This document shows, piece after piece, positions 18,973 to 26,353 of a stretch of DNA of 64,000 nt (position 1 is the stretch's first letter; the number at the start of each line of letters is the position of its first letter). The notes under the pieces were generated by a model. That model did not search any database. It saw only the letters and a program-made list of their open reading frames with translations, and had not been told where the DNA came from. This DNA comes from Caballeronia mineralivorans PML1(12) (GTDB lineage Bacteria; Pseudomonadota; Gammaproteobacteria; Burkholderiales; Burkholderiaceae), in assembly GCF_001028175.1 (NCBI RefSeq), contig NZ_AEJF01000062.1, positions 1-64,000 on the forward strand. Reading direction: 5' to 3'. The translations under genes and the position numbers were made by a program.

Positions 18973-19536
18973 TTAGATCTTGCCGACGAGGTCGAGCGAC
19001 GGGGTCAGCGTTTCAGCGCCCGGCGTCCACTTGGCGGGGCACACTTCACCCGGATGAGCGGCGATGTATTGCGCTGCCTGAACCTTGCGCAGCAACTCGC
19101 CAGCGTCACGGCCGATGCCGTTGTCGTGGATTTCGCACAACTTGATCTCGCCTTCCGGGTTGATCACGAACGTGCCGCGCAGGGCCATGCCGTCTTCTTC
19201 GATCAACACGTCGAAGTTGCGCGAGATAGCCAGCGTCGGATCGGCAATCATCGGATACTGGATCTTAGCGATCGTTTCCGACGTGTCGTGCCATGCCTTG
19301 TGCGTGAAGTGGCTGTCGGTCGACACGCCATAGATCTCCACGCCCAGCTTCTTGAATTCTGCGTAACGGTCGGCCAGATCGCCGAGTTCCGTCGGGCAGA
19401 CGAACGTGAAGTCAGCCGGGTAGAACACCAGGACGGACCACTTGCCCTTCAGGCTTTCGTCGGTCACGGTGATGAAGTCGCCGTTGTGGTAAGCATTGGC
19501 TTTGAACGGTTTGACCTGGCTGTTGATAATCGGCAT
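18973..19536 (-). CDS. ahpC: Peroxiredoxin AhpC
   Basis: This 187-residue typical 2-Cys peroxiredoxin reduces hydrogen peroxide and organic hydroperoxides. The peroxidatic Cys47 is in FVCPTE and the resolving Cys166 in EVCPAKW; length and N-terminus (MPIINSQVKPF) match the AhpC group reduced by AhpF. It is first in the ahpC-ahpF pair. A palindrome ACGCCT-ATC-AGGCGT at 19643-19657 lies upstream, but no clear OxyR site was found. Confidence 0.97.
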   Translation of the reverse strand: MPIINSQVKPFKANAYHNGDFITVTDESLKGKWSVLVFYPADFTFVCPTELGDLADRYAEFKKLGVEIYGVSTDSHFTHKAWHDTSETIAKIQYPMIADPTLAISRNFDVLIEEDGMALRGTFVINPEGEIKLCEIHDNGIGRDAGELLRKVQAAQYIAAHPGEVCPAKWTPGAETLTPSLDLVGKI

Positions 19537-19745
19537 TGCTATGTCCTTGTGTTGAGGTGTTGAGGCGGTTAAGGAAGTGAACGAAGTATGCGGGTAATCC
19601 CGTAATTAGGAAAATCGAATGAATCAATGAGGCCGATGCGAAACGCCTATCAGGCGTCGCGCGGCGGCATTCTAGCAAGTCCGCCGGATTGAGGCATACG
19701 CGTTGCGCGCCTTGAGCGGCGTCCATCACACGAACAGGAGGGTGT

Positions 19746-20441
19746 ATGAAAATCGGCATCATTGGCGCGGGTAATATCGGGCGGGTGCTGGCGCTGCGCT
19801 GGGTCGAGCATGGGCATGAGGTGCTGATCGGCAACTCGCGAGGGCCGGATACGCTTGGCGACGTCGCCCGCGAAACCGGCGCGAAGCCGGCCGAACTCGC
19901 GGATGTGGTCCGCGGCGCGGCGGTGATCGTGGTCACGATTCCCGAAAAGAAAGTGCTGAATCTGCCCGCGGGCTTGTTCGACGACGTGCCGGAAACCACG
20001 GTTGTGATCGATACGGGCAATTATTATCCGCGCGAGCGCGACGGCCGTATCGAGGGCATCGAGTCCGGGATGATGGAAAGCGCTTGGGTCGCGCAGCAGG
20101 TCGGGCGGCCTGTGATCAAGGTGTTCAACAACATCTACGCGGATCATTTGCGCAATCTTGGCAAGCCGGAAGGCACGCCGGGGCGGATTGCGTTGCCGGT
20201 ATCGGGCGATAACGCCGATGCCAAGGCGGTAGTCGTTCAACTGGTCAACGAAGTGGGCTTCGATGCCGTCGATAACGGCGGTATCGAAGACTCCTGGCGT
20301 CACCAGCCCGGTACGCCGGTCTACACGAAGGACTTCGACAAGGAGGGTGTGAAGGCAGGCTTGCAGAACGCGGAACGAACCCGCACGCCGCAGTGGACCG
20401 GCACGGACAAGAGCCCCGGCAGCTTCGATCACCCTGCATGA
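19746..20441 (+). CDS. F420-type NADP oxidoreductase-like protein
   Basis: This 231-residue protein has a Rossmann domain starting with GIIGAGNIGRVLA and IGNSRGP, as in NADPH:F420 oxidoreductase and related NAD-binding family members common in bacteria that lack F420. The C-terminus is polar and lacks further motifs. The start at 19746 has GGAGGG upstream. It is divergent from ahpC, but no functional link is evident beyond redox chemistry. Confidence 0.85.
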   Translation: MKIGIIGAGNIGRVLALRWVEHGHEVLIGNSRGPDTLGDVARETGAKPAELADVVRGAAVIVVTIPEKKVLNLPAGLFDDVPETTVVIDTGNYYPRERDGRIEGIESGMMESAWVAQQVGRPVIKVFNNIYADHLRNLGKPEGTPGRIALPVSGDNADAKAVVVQLVNEVGFDAVDNGGIEDSWRHQPGTPVYTKDFDKEGVKAGLQNAERTRTPQWTGTDKSPGSFDHPA

Positions 20442-20446
20442 AACAA

Positions 20447-20480
20447 CGCGGCGACGGGCCCGTCAAAGCCCGCCGCCGCG
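20447..20480. terminator. GC-rich hairpin between convergent genes
   Basis: CGCGGCG and CGGGC pair with GCCCG and CGCCGCG across one mismatch and an 8-base loop, just after the oxidoreductase stop and 19 bases beyond the dppA-like stop. No T tract is present. Confidence 0.5.
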
Positions 20481-20498
20481 TATGTCAGGCAGACGCGA

Positions 20499-22145
20499 TC
20501 AGTCCAGCGAGATACCGTCGAAACGGTGTCCGCCGAGCGGGCTGATCTCGTAACCCTTGACGTCCTTCGTCATCAACTGAAACGCGTTGGCGTGCGCAAT
20601 CGGCGTGTAAGGAACCTGATCCTTGAACACGACCTGCGCCTCCTCGTACAGCTTGGTGCGGGTTTTCTGATCCGTGATCAGCCGTGCTTTGCCGAGCAGA
20701 TCGTCGAATTGCTTGTTGCACCACTTCGCCACGTTGCTGCCATGCACCGCGTCGCAGCCGAGGGTCGTGCCGAGCCAGTTGTCCGGGTCGCCGTTGTCGC
20801 CCATCCAGCCGTAGAGGATGGCGTCGTGCTCGCCGTCAACCTTCGCGCGCTTGTTATATTCGGCCCACTCGTAGGTCACGATGTTCGCCTTCACGCCGAT
20901 TTTCGCCCAGTCCGACTGAATCAATTGCGCCATCAGGCGTGCGTTCGGGTTGTAACCGCGCTGCACGGGCATGGCCCATAACGTGATCGAAAATCCGTTC
21001 GGAAAACCCGCTTGTTTCAGCAGGTCGTGCGCCTTCGCAGGATCGTAAGGCGCGTCTTTCAACGCCTTGTTATACGACCATTGCGACGGCGGCATCGGAT
21101 TCGACGCTATGGTCGCGGCGCCTTCGTAGACGCTCTTCAGGATGGCGGGTTTGTCGACGGCCATGTCCAGCGCGCGTCGCACCAGCACGTTATCGAGCGG
21201 CTTGTGCGTGGTGTTGTAGCCGACGTAAGCCACGTTGAAACCCACTCCCGACAGCACCGCGAGTTTCGGATTGCTGCGGGCTGTCTGGATGTCGGCGGGG
21301 CGCGGGAAGGCCGTCATCTGGCACTCGCCGCTGGCGAGTTTCTGCATGCGCACGGCGGCGTCCGGCGTGATCGCGAACACCAGTTTCGCGATATGCACGT
21401 CCTTCTTGTTCCAGAAGTCCGGATGCGCGTCGTAACGGATGGTCGCGTCCTTCTGATAGTCGCGGAATACGAACGGCCCCGTGCCCACGGGCTTCTGGTT
21501 CAGGTCCTCCGTCTTGCCGGCCTTCAGCAACTGATCAGCGTATTCAGCCGAGACAATGGAGGCGAACTCCATCGCGATGTTGCGCACGAACACCACGTCC
21601 GACGTATGCAGCGTGAAGCGCACCGTGTAGTCGTCGAGTTTTTCAACCGATGCAATGTTCTTGTCATAACCGAGGTCGCTGAGATACGGGAAGCTGACCG
21701 GATGCGCCTTCTGGAACGCATTGTCCGGGTCGATCATGCGTTTGAAAGTGAAGACGACGTCGTCGGCATTGAAGTCGCGCGTGGGTTTGAACCAGGGCGT
21801 GGACTGGAACTTGACGCCGTGTCGGAGATGAAACGTGAAGGTCTTTGCATCTGCCGACTCGTCCCATGTCTCGGCGAGACCCGGCACCAGATCGAGCGAA
21901 CCGCGCTTGAATTCGACGAGCGTGTCGTAGACTGCGTGCGCGCCGGCATCGAAGTCCGTGCTGGTGGTGTATTGCGCCGAGTCGAAGCCCGCCGGACTGC
22001 CTTCTGAACAGAACACCAGAGTCTTGCCTGCCGCGTGGGCCGTGCCGGCGAGAACGCCGAAGGCGACAAGCACACAAGCCGCGGTGCGGGCCAGCTTGCG
22101 GGCTGGAGTGAAGAACGAGTCGGTCGGCAGGCTTTTATGTGGCAT
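20499..22145 (-). CDS. dppA: Dipeptide-type ABC transporter substrate-binding protein
   Basis: This 548-residue periplasmic protein has a Sec signal peptide (about 1-38, ending AHA) and the SBP_bac_5 fold of DppA/OppA: LVFCSEGSPAGFDSAQYTT, GTGPFVF and GYNTTHKPLDNVLVRRALDMAVDK are characteristic of DppA. It binds di- or short peptides, or in some members heme or other ligands. No permease or ATPase genes flank it, so it is an orphan binding protein here. The intergenic stretch to ribA is 284 bases. Confidence 0.9.
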   Translation of the reverse strand: MPHKSLPTDSFFTPARKLARTAACVLVAFGVLAGTAHAAGKTLVFCSEGSPAGFDSAQYTTSTDFDAGAHAVYDTLVEFKRGSLDLVPGLAETWDESADAKTFTFHLRHGVKFQSTPWFKPTRDFNADDVVFTFKRMIDPDNAFQKAHPVSFPYLSDLGYDKNIASVEKLDDYTVRFTLHTSDVVFVRNIAMEFASIVSAEYADQLLKAGKTEDLNQKPVGTGPFVFRDYQKDATIRYDAHPDFWNKKDVHIAKLVFAITPDAAVRMQKLASGECQMTAFPRPADIQTARSNPKLAVLSGVGFNVAYVGYNTTHKPLDNVLVRRALDMAVDKPAILKSVYEGAATIASNPMPPSQWSYNKALKDAPYDPAKAHDLLKQAGFPNGFSITLWAMPVQRGYNPNARLMAQLIQSDWAKIGVKANIVTYEWAEYNKRAKVDGEHDAILYGWMGDNGDPDNWLGTTLGCDAVHGSNVAKWCNKQFDDLLGKARLITDQKTRTKLYEEAQVVFKDQVPYTPIAHANAFQLMTKDVKGYEISPLGGHRFDGISLD

Positions 22146-22429
22146 GTAGGGTTGGGAAAGGTTGAAGGACGGGGCTCGAAGGCGGATAGGCGCGCCTAAG
22201 TAATCGCCTACTTTACCAATCAGGGAATTTTGGACGAAGCGATACGTTCTTCTTTCGATATGCCGGAATCGACTAGGTTAGCGGCAGTCCCAATCCGCTT
22301 CTCAACCCGCGGGCTGCAAATATTTCCCGGCCGTTTTAACATGTCGGACCAGGCGCTCCCGCTTCTTGCTAAAGTTGCCGATTAAATACCGGTATGCGGC
22401 TCACGCCCTTCTATGCAGTACAAGAGAAC

Positions 22430-23080
22430 ATGAAAAACGTTTCTGATTCACCGGCAGCCACTGCCGAAGCAGCCCACGAAGAATGCGTCGAACTCGTGGC
22501 GAAGGCCACGATTCCCACGCGTTACGGCGTTTTCGAGTCGCATGTGTACCGCGTAAAGAGCACAGGCGCCGAGCATCTGACGCTCGTCATGGGCGACGTC
22601 GCCCATGGCGAATCCGTCCTGTGCCGGCTGCATTCCGAGTGTGTCACGGGCGACGTGTTCGGCTCATATCGCTGTGATTGCGGCGAGCAGTTGGACCTTG
22701 CCATGCGTTATATCGCTGCTGAAAATCGCGGTATTTTGCTGTATCTGCGCGGTCATGAAGGCCGCGGTATCGGGCTGGCGAACAAGATTCGCGCGTATGC
22801 GCTGCAAGAGCAGGGCTACGACACGGTCGACGCCAACCTGCATCTCGGCTTGCCTGACGATGCACGGGAATACGATTCGGCCGCCGCCATCCTGCGCGCG
22901 CTCGACGTGCGTTCGGTGCGCCTGATGAGCAACAATCCGTCGAAGTTCGACACGCTGCTCAAGCACGACATTCCGGTGTGCGAGCGCGTGGCGCTGGCTA
23001 TTCCTGTGCGCGAGGAAAACGAGCGCTACATCAAGACGAAGCAGGTCCGTTTTGGTCATTACTTCGACGAAAACGAGTAA
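22430..23080 (+). CDS. ribA: GTP cyclohydrolase II
   Basis: This enzyme converts GTP to the pyrimidine precursor of riboflavin. The 216-residue protein has the zinc site C-x10-C-x-C ([16 protein letters not shown]), the [10 protein letters not shown] motif and the C-terminal SNNPSK signature. ATG at 22430 with AAGAGA upstream is preferred; an in-frame ATG at 22394 would add 12 residues. It is a stand-alone RibA, not fused to RibB. No FMN riboswitch pattern was seen in the upstream 280 bases. Confidence 0.93.
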   Translation: MKNVSDSPAATAEAAHEECVELVAKATIPTRYGVFESHVYRVKSTGAEHLTLVMGDVAHGESVLCRLHSECVTGDVFGSYRCDCGEQLDLAMRYIAAENRGILLYLRGHEGRGIGLANKIRAYALQEQGYDTVDANLHLGLPDDAREYDSAAAILRALDVRSVRLMSNNPSKFDTLLKHDIPVCERVALAIPVREENERYIKTKQVRFGHYFDENE

Positions 23081-23333
23081 CTCCATTTGCGCGGGCCTCC
23101 CGTGAGGATGACCTTGCGCGCTATTCCACGCCTTTATCCATGTTGCTCGCGATGAGCCGCGACCGCTTGCCGCGTCGCGCGATCTGCTCGCGTTATGCCG
23201 GCGTACCTTTGCCGCGCCCTCTGCATGTGCACTGAGACGTGCCCGGTTATCCGGCGATGCTTCTCGCCACTTTCCGATCGGGCATTGAACTCAGCGTAGA
23301 ACAGGTTCAGCGCGAAAACTGAACCGCCTTTCG

Positions 23334-23361
23334 CGCAACAAAAAACAACATTTTTGTTGCG
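23334..23361. promoter_or_regulatory. Upstream operator-like palindrome of hicAB
   Basis: Perfect 11-bp arms (CGCAACAAAAA at 23334-23344 and its complement at 23351-23361) also contain the core ACAACAT-TTT-TGTTGC at 23345-23360. The same core occurs in the second palindrome 34 bases downstream. Confidence 0.55.
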
Positions 23362-23373
23362 TTACCCCGTCAA

Positions 23374-23399
23374 ATAATACAACATATATGTTGTATTAT
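23374..23399. promoter_or_regulatory. 26-bp perfect palindrome, likely HicB operator
   Basis: ATAATACAACATA is followed directly by its reverse complement, 30 bases before the hicA start. The core ACAACAT-ATA-TGTTGT matches the upstream palindrome. HicB antitoxins with a helix-turn-helix bind such sites to autorepress hicAB. Confidence 0.7.
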
Positions 23400-23428
23400 G
23401 GCTTCCGCTCAACGATAACCGGAGGCCT

Positions 23429-23602
23429 ATGAAATACAGCGAGTTCAGAAAGTGGCTCAAAAACCAGGGCGCAGAATTCAAACCAGCCAAAGGTAGCCAC
23501 TTCCGGGTAATTCTTAACGGCAAGACAACGATTTTCCCGGACCACGGCAGCAGGGAGATGGGAACGGGCTTAGTGAGCAGATTAAGAAGCAGCTTGGATT
23601 GA
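23429..23602 (+). CDS. hicA: HicA mRNA-interferase toxin, C-terminus altered by a frameshift
   Basis: This 57-residue frame starts at an ATG preceded by GGAGG. It encodes the HicA double-stranded-RNA-binding-like fold with KYSEFRKWL, the catalytic His in KGSHFRV and TTIFPDHG. After EMGTG the expected HicA ending (GLSEQIKKQLGLK) is in the next frame, ending at a TGA at 23605-23607. A missing G in the run at 23566-23568 explains this. The annotated frame instead ends VSRLRSSLD, so the last helix is replaced and toxicity may be lost. A read error at a G run cannot be excluded. HicB follows after 130 bases, a longer gap than usual. Confidence 0.8.
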   Translation: MKYSEFRKWLKNQGAEFKPAKGSHFRVILNGKTTIFPDHGSREMGTGLVSRLRSSLD

Positions 23603-23732
23603 AGTGAGGTGGTGGCCCCCCGAGGGGTTGCCCTCACACATTCGTTGTAGTTGGCGGGTCGTAAGATCGTTGCAATGCAGGACATCGCACTTCGGTTTTG
23701 AAGTGTGAAAATTATCGGAGAATCAAATAGCC

Positions 23733-24152
23733 ATGTTGTCTTATCCAGTGAAATTGGAGCTAGATACGAACAACACGTATCTGGTGACTTTCCCGGATAT
23801 CCCCGAAGCCGTATCTGTCGGAGACGATGAAGGCGAGGCGCTACTTAATGCACTGGACGCACTGGAAAGTGCTATCGAGATCTATTTTGACGATAAGCGG
23901 GAGGTTCCGCCGCCTTCAAAACCGAAGAAGGGACAGCCTGTCGTGACGTTGCCGGCACTCGTTGTTTCCAAGGTTTTACTCGCCAACGAAATGATCCGTC
24001 AGGGTGTCAGGAAGTCGGAGCTCGCACGTCGCCTGGATGTACATATGCCGCAGGTCGATCGGCTGCTCGATCCGCGGCATTCTTCCAGGCTGGACGCTAT
24101 TGAAGCGGCGTTCAACAAACTCGGCAAGCGGTTGGAAGTATCCATCTCATAG
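23733..24152 (+). CDS. hicB: HicB antitoxin with helix-turn-helix
   Basis: This 139-residue antitoxin has an N-terminal RNase-H-like HicB fold (about 1-60: YLVTFPDIPEAVSVGD, then AIEIYFDDKREVPPPS) and a C-terminal XRE-type helix-turn-helix (about 90-130: VRKSELARRLDVHMPQVDRLLD). It should neutralise HicA and repress the locus through the palindromes upstream. CGGAGA lies 16 bases before its ATG. It looks intact, unlike its toxin partner. Confidence 0.92.
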   Translation: MLSYPVKLELDTNNTYLVTFPDIPEAVSVGDDEGEALLNALDALESAIEIYFDDKREVPPPSKPKKGQPVVTLPALVVSKVLLANEMIRQGVRKSELARRLDVHMPQVDRLLDPRHSSRLDAIEAAFNKLGKRLEVSIS

Positions 24153-24277
24153 CCAATGGCTGCTGGAATTCAGCTCCGGGGCACATTGACGCTTCCTGGG
24201 CTTTTTGTCAGTCCGCGCCGCATGGGCGCGCGCTGGGGGGGAGCAAACCCACTAAGTTGATCGCAAGCGGAGGTATC

Positions 24278-25015
24278 TCAGGCCGCGTCGTGGAAAATGA
24301 TGCCCACCGTATGCCGGTGCCCCGATCTCAGCCGGCTGACCCCATGCCTCAGATTCACGCGATATGCCCCGCGTGTCCCGTTCACCGGCCGGTTATGCAC
24401 AGCAAAAATCACGGCGTTCCTTTGCGCTAACGGCACGACTTCGGCCCGCGATTGCATGCGCGGCCGCTGCTCGGTCATGACAAACTCTCCGCCTGTAAAG
24501 TCCCGTCCCGGCACCGACAGCAAGATTGCGAGCTGTAGCGGAAAAACGTGCTCGCCATACAGGTCCTGATGCAGGCAGTTGTAATCGCCTTCGCCGTATT
24601 GAAGGATCAGCGGCGTTGGCCGCACCTGCCCGGCCGCATGGCACCGGTCGATGAATTCGGCGTGGTCCGGTGGATAACGCGTGTCGATACGCATGATCTC
24701 GTTCCATCGATTCGCGATCGGGACCAGATGCGGATAGACCGCTTCGCGCAAGTTACCGATCACCTCGGGCAATGCATAACCGTAGTACTTGTATTCGCCG
24801 CGCCCGAAGCCGTGTCGCGCCATGACCACGCGGCTTCGGTATAGCTCGTCGTGAGAGTAGAGCGCTTTCAACGAGTCGCATTCCGTGGGCGTAAGCAAAT
24901 GCGCGACCGTTGCGCAGCCGAATTGATCCAGCTCTTCTTCAACCGTGTGCCAGTCGATGGCGCTCACGCGCGCTTCTATACCGGTAGCCAGGACATCCAT
25001 AAACGGTTTCTCCAT
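24278..25015 (-). CDS. 2-oxoglutarate/Fe(II)-dependent oxygenase
   Basis: This 245-residue protein shows the 2OG-Fe(II) dioxygenase core: HxD in CLHQDLYG and the distal His and 2OG-binding Arg in LRHGVSRLRSGHRH. The layout resembles prolyl-4-hydroxylase-like bacterial proteins of unknown substrate. No signal peptide is seen. ATG at 25015 is used; an internal ATG at 25000 has GGAGA nine bases upstream and may be the true start. It stands alone after the convergent hicAB locus, so context gives no substrate. Confidence 0.82.
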   Translation of the reverse strand: MEKPFMDVLATGIEARVSAIDWHTVEEELDQFGCATVAHLLTPTECDSLKALYSHDELYRSRVVMARHGFGRGEYKYYGYALPEVIGNLREAVYPHLVPIANRWNEIMRIDTRYPPDHAEFIDRCHAAGQVRPTPLILQYGEGDYNCLHQDLYGEHVFPLQLAILLSVPGRDFTGGEFVMTEQRPRMQSRAEVVPLAQRNAVIFAVHNRPVNGTRGAYRVNLRHGVSRLRSGHRHTVGIIFHDAA

Positions 25016-25553
25016 GCAGGTTCGAATGATCCAGTGTCTGCCGGTCAGCGTGTGAGAACACTCCGGATATTGCGTTCACATTGGCGCACTATAGTCAGGA
25101 GGAATTTTTTACTTGAAGTTGAAGTTAAAGGTAATAGTTACTTGTCGCGGGTTACTTAATCGATTTATGTGGTTGTACGCGGATAGCGCGGGGTGAACCT
25201 GTGGCAGGTTCAGTCACTGGTGGCGAAGCGTGTGGGTATCGGTGTTCGGAGAGGTCGGGCTTCAAACATCCTCCAATCTGGCGAGCACCGTGCTATCAGG
25301 TGCCAAAAACTTCTAGCCTGCACGCTAGGGACACTAACTTGCCGATGGTTGGAACGCGTTTCTTTGCTTCGTTTCTTTGCGCGTTTGCAAAGTCAGAAAT
25401 GACGTGCCGCCACGCACAGTGGCTAATAGTGATAAAGAAATCAGCTAACTCACGCAGACCACTAAGGCCAAAAGCAGCAACCCGGCATCAACCCCTCACC
25501 GCTAACCCCAAAACCACCAAACCCCGTCCACCGGCGCGAGCGAAAACCACTCC
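25016..25553. other. Intergenic region with degenerate repeat-like sequence
   Basis: No gene is supported here. TGAACCTG-tgg-CAGGTTCA near 25192-25210 is a short hairpin. Around 25355-25470 there are repeated CTTTGC/TTTCTTTGC stretches followed by a GCCGCCACGCACAG-like block, which resembles a worn copy of an intergenic repeat common in Burkholderia relatives. That identification is from memory. Confidence 0.35.
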
Positions 25554-26168
25554 TCAGTGTTCCAAAGGCGGCGACTGCACGTCGGCGGCGTCGCGCGATG
25601 CCGCGTCGCGCAGCCGGATGATGGTTTGCCTCGACGTACTGAGCACCCGTGCGATTGCCGTCACGGTACTGCCCGCAGCCAGCGCTTTCAGCGCTTGCTG
25701 CCGCTGTGAATCGGACAAGGAGGCAGGACGCCCCTGCTGCGTGCCGACCTTCTTCGCAATGGCTGCCGCGTCGAGCGCGCGGGCGCGTTTTGCATCGCGT
25801 TCCAGTTCGGCGGCGAGCTGGAGCATGCGGATGGGCGAGTCGTCGCCGCTCGTGCAAAGATCGGTTTTGCCCGCATCGAGGCAGATAGCGTGCGCCTGTC
25901 TGGCGGCCAGCGTGGTGAGCGTCGAGACGGCGTCGCTGATACTGCTTCCCAGGTAACCGAGGCGTGCGATCACCAGTGTGTCGCCGGGCTTGAGACGGCG
26001 GATTGCCCGCTGAAGCGCGGGGCGTGACGCGGCGCTGGCGGCATGGCTGCAGTGATCGACCAGCACGGAACCCATGTCAACCAGAAAACCGGCCGCGTCG
26101 ATTTCGAACAGGTCGTTGTCACGAACGTCCGGGTTGCCGCCGGTATTGATGTACACGATGAGGGTCAC
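25554..26168 (-). CDS. Serine-recombinase homologue lacking the catalytic residues
   Basis: This 204-residue protein keeps the two-part layout of a resolvase/invertase: an N-terminal catalytic-fold domain (1-140, with KPGDTLVIARL) and a C-terminal helix-turn-helix (about 150-190: GRPASLSDSQRQQAL and TVTAIARVLSTSRQTIIRL). Compared with gamma-delta resolvase, Arg8 and Ser10 align with Asn8 and Gly10 (YINTG for YARVS), and the DRLGR segment reads GYLGS, losing Asp67, Arg68 and Arg71. Recombination is therefore not expected; DNA binding may remain. It is divergent from the CheB-CheR hybrid kinase gene. Confidence 0.8.
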   Translation of the reverse strand: MTLIVYINTGGNPDVRDNDLFEIDAAGFLVDMGSVLVDHCSHAASAASRPALQRAIRRLKPGDTLVIARLGYLGSSISDAVSTLTTLAARQAHAICLDAGKTDLCTSGDDSPIRMLQLAAELERDAKRARALDAAAIAKKVGTQQGRPASLSDSQRQQALKALAAGSTVTAIARVLSTSRQTIIRLRDAASRDAADVQSPPLEH

Positions 26169-26353
26169 GAGGCGCGCTCCGATAGTGCCTTCGCCCGGCT
26201 CGCCGGCAGGGCACGCCGGTCGGCGGTGGCATGCTCATGGTAGCAAAGCTGCCGGCTGCACTGCCCGGCAGCGTCCTGAATACGTCCAGAACAAATGCCG
26301 CGTGAATATAATGAGCGCCGCCTATTCCCCTGCAGATAAAACCGGATGATCCG

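Noticed and set aside
19537..19745. OxyR binding site upstream of ahpC
   Set aside because: The ATAG-N7-CTAT spaced pattern was not present; only an unrelated palindrome at 19643-19657 was seen.
22146..22429. FMN riboswitch before ribA
   Set aside because: None of the conserved RFN blocks could be found in the leader; stand-alone ribA often lacks one.
25554..26168. Active site-specific recombinase indicating a mobile element
   Set aside because: Catalytic residues are missing, and no inverted repeats, transposase or att-like duplication surround it.
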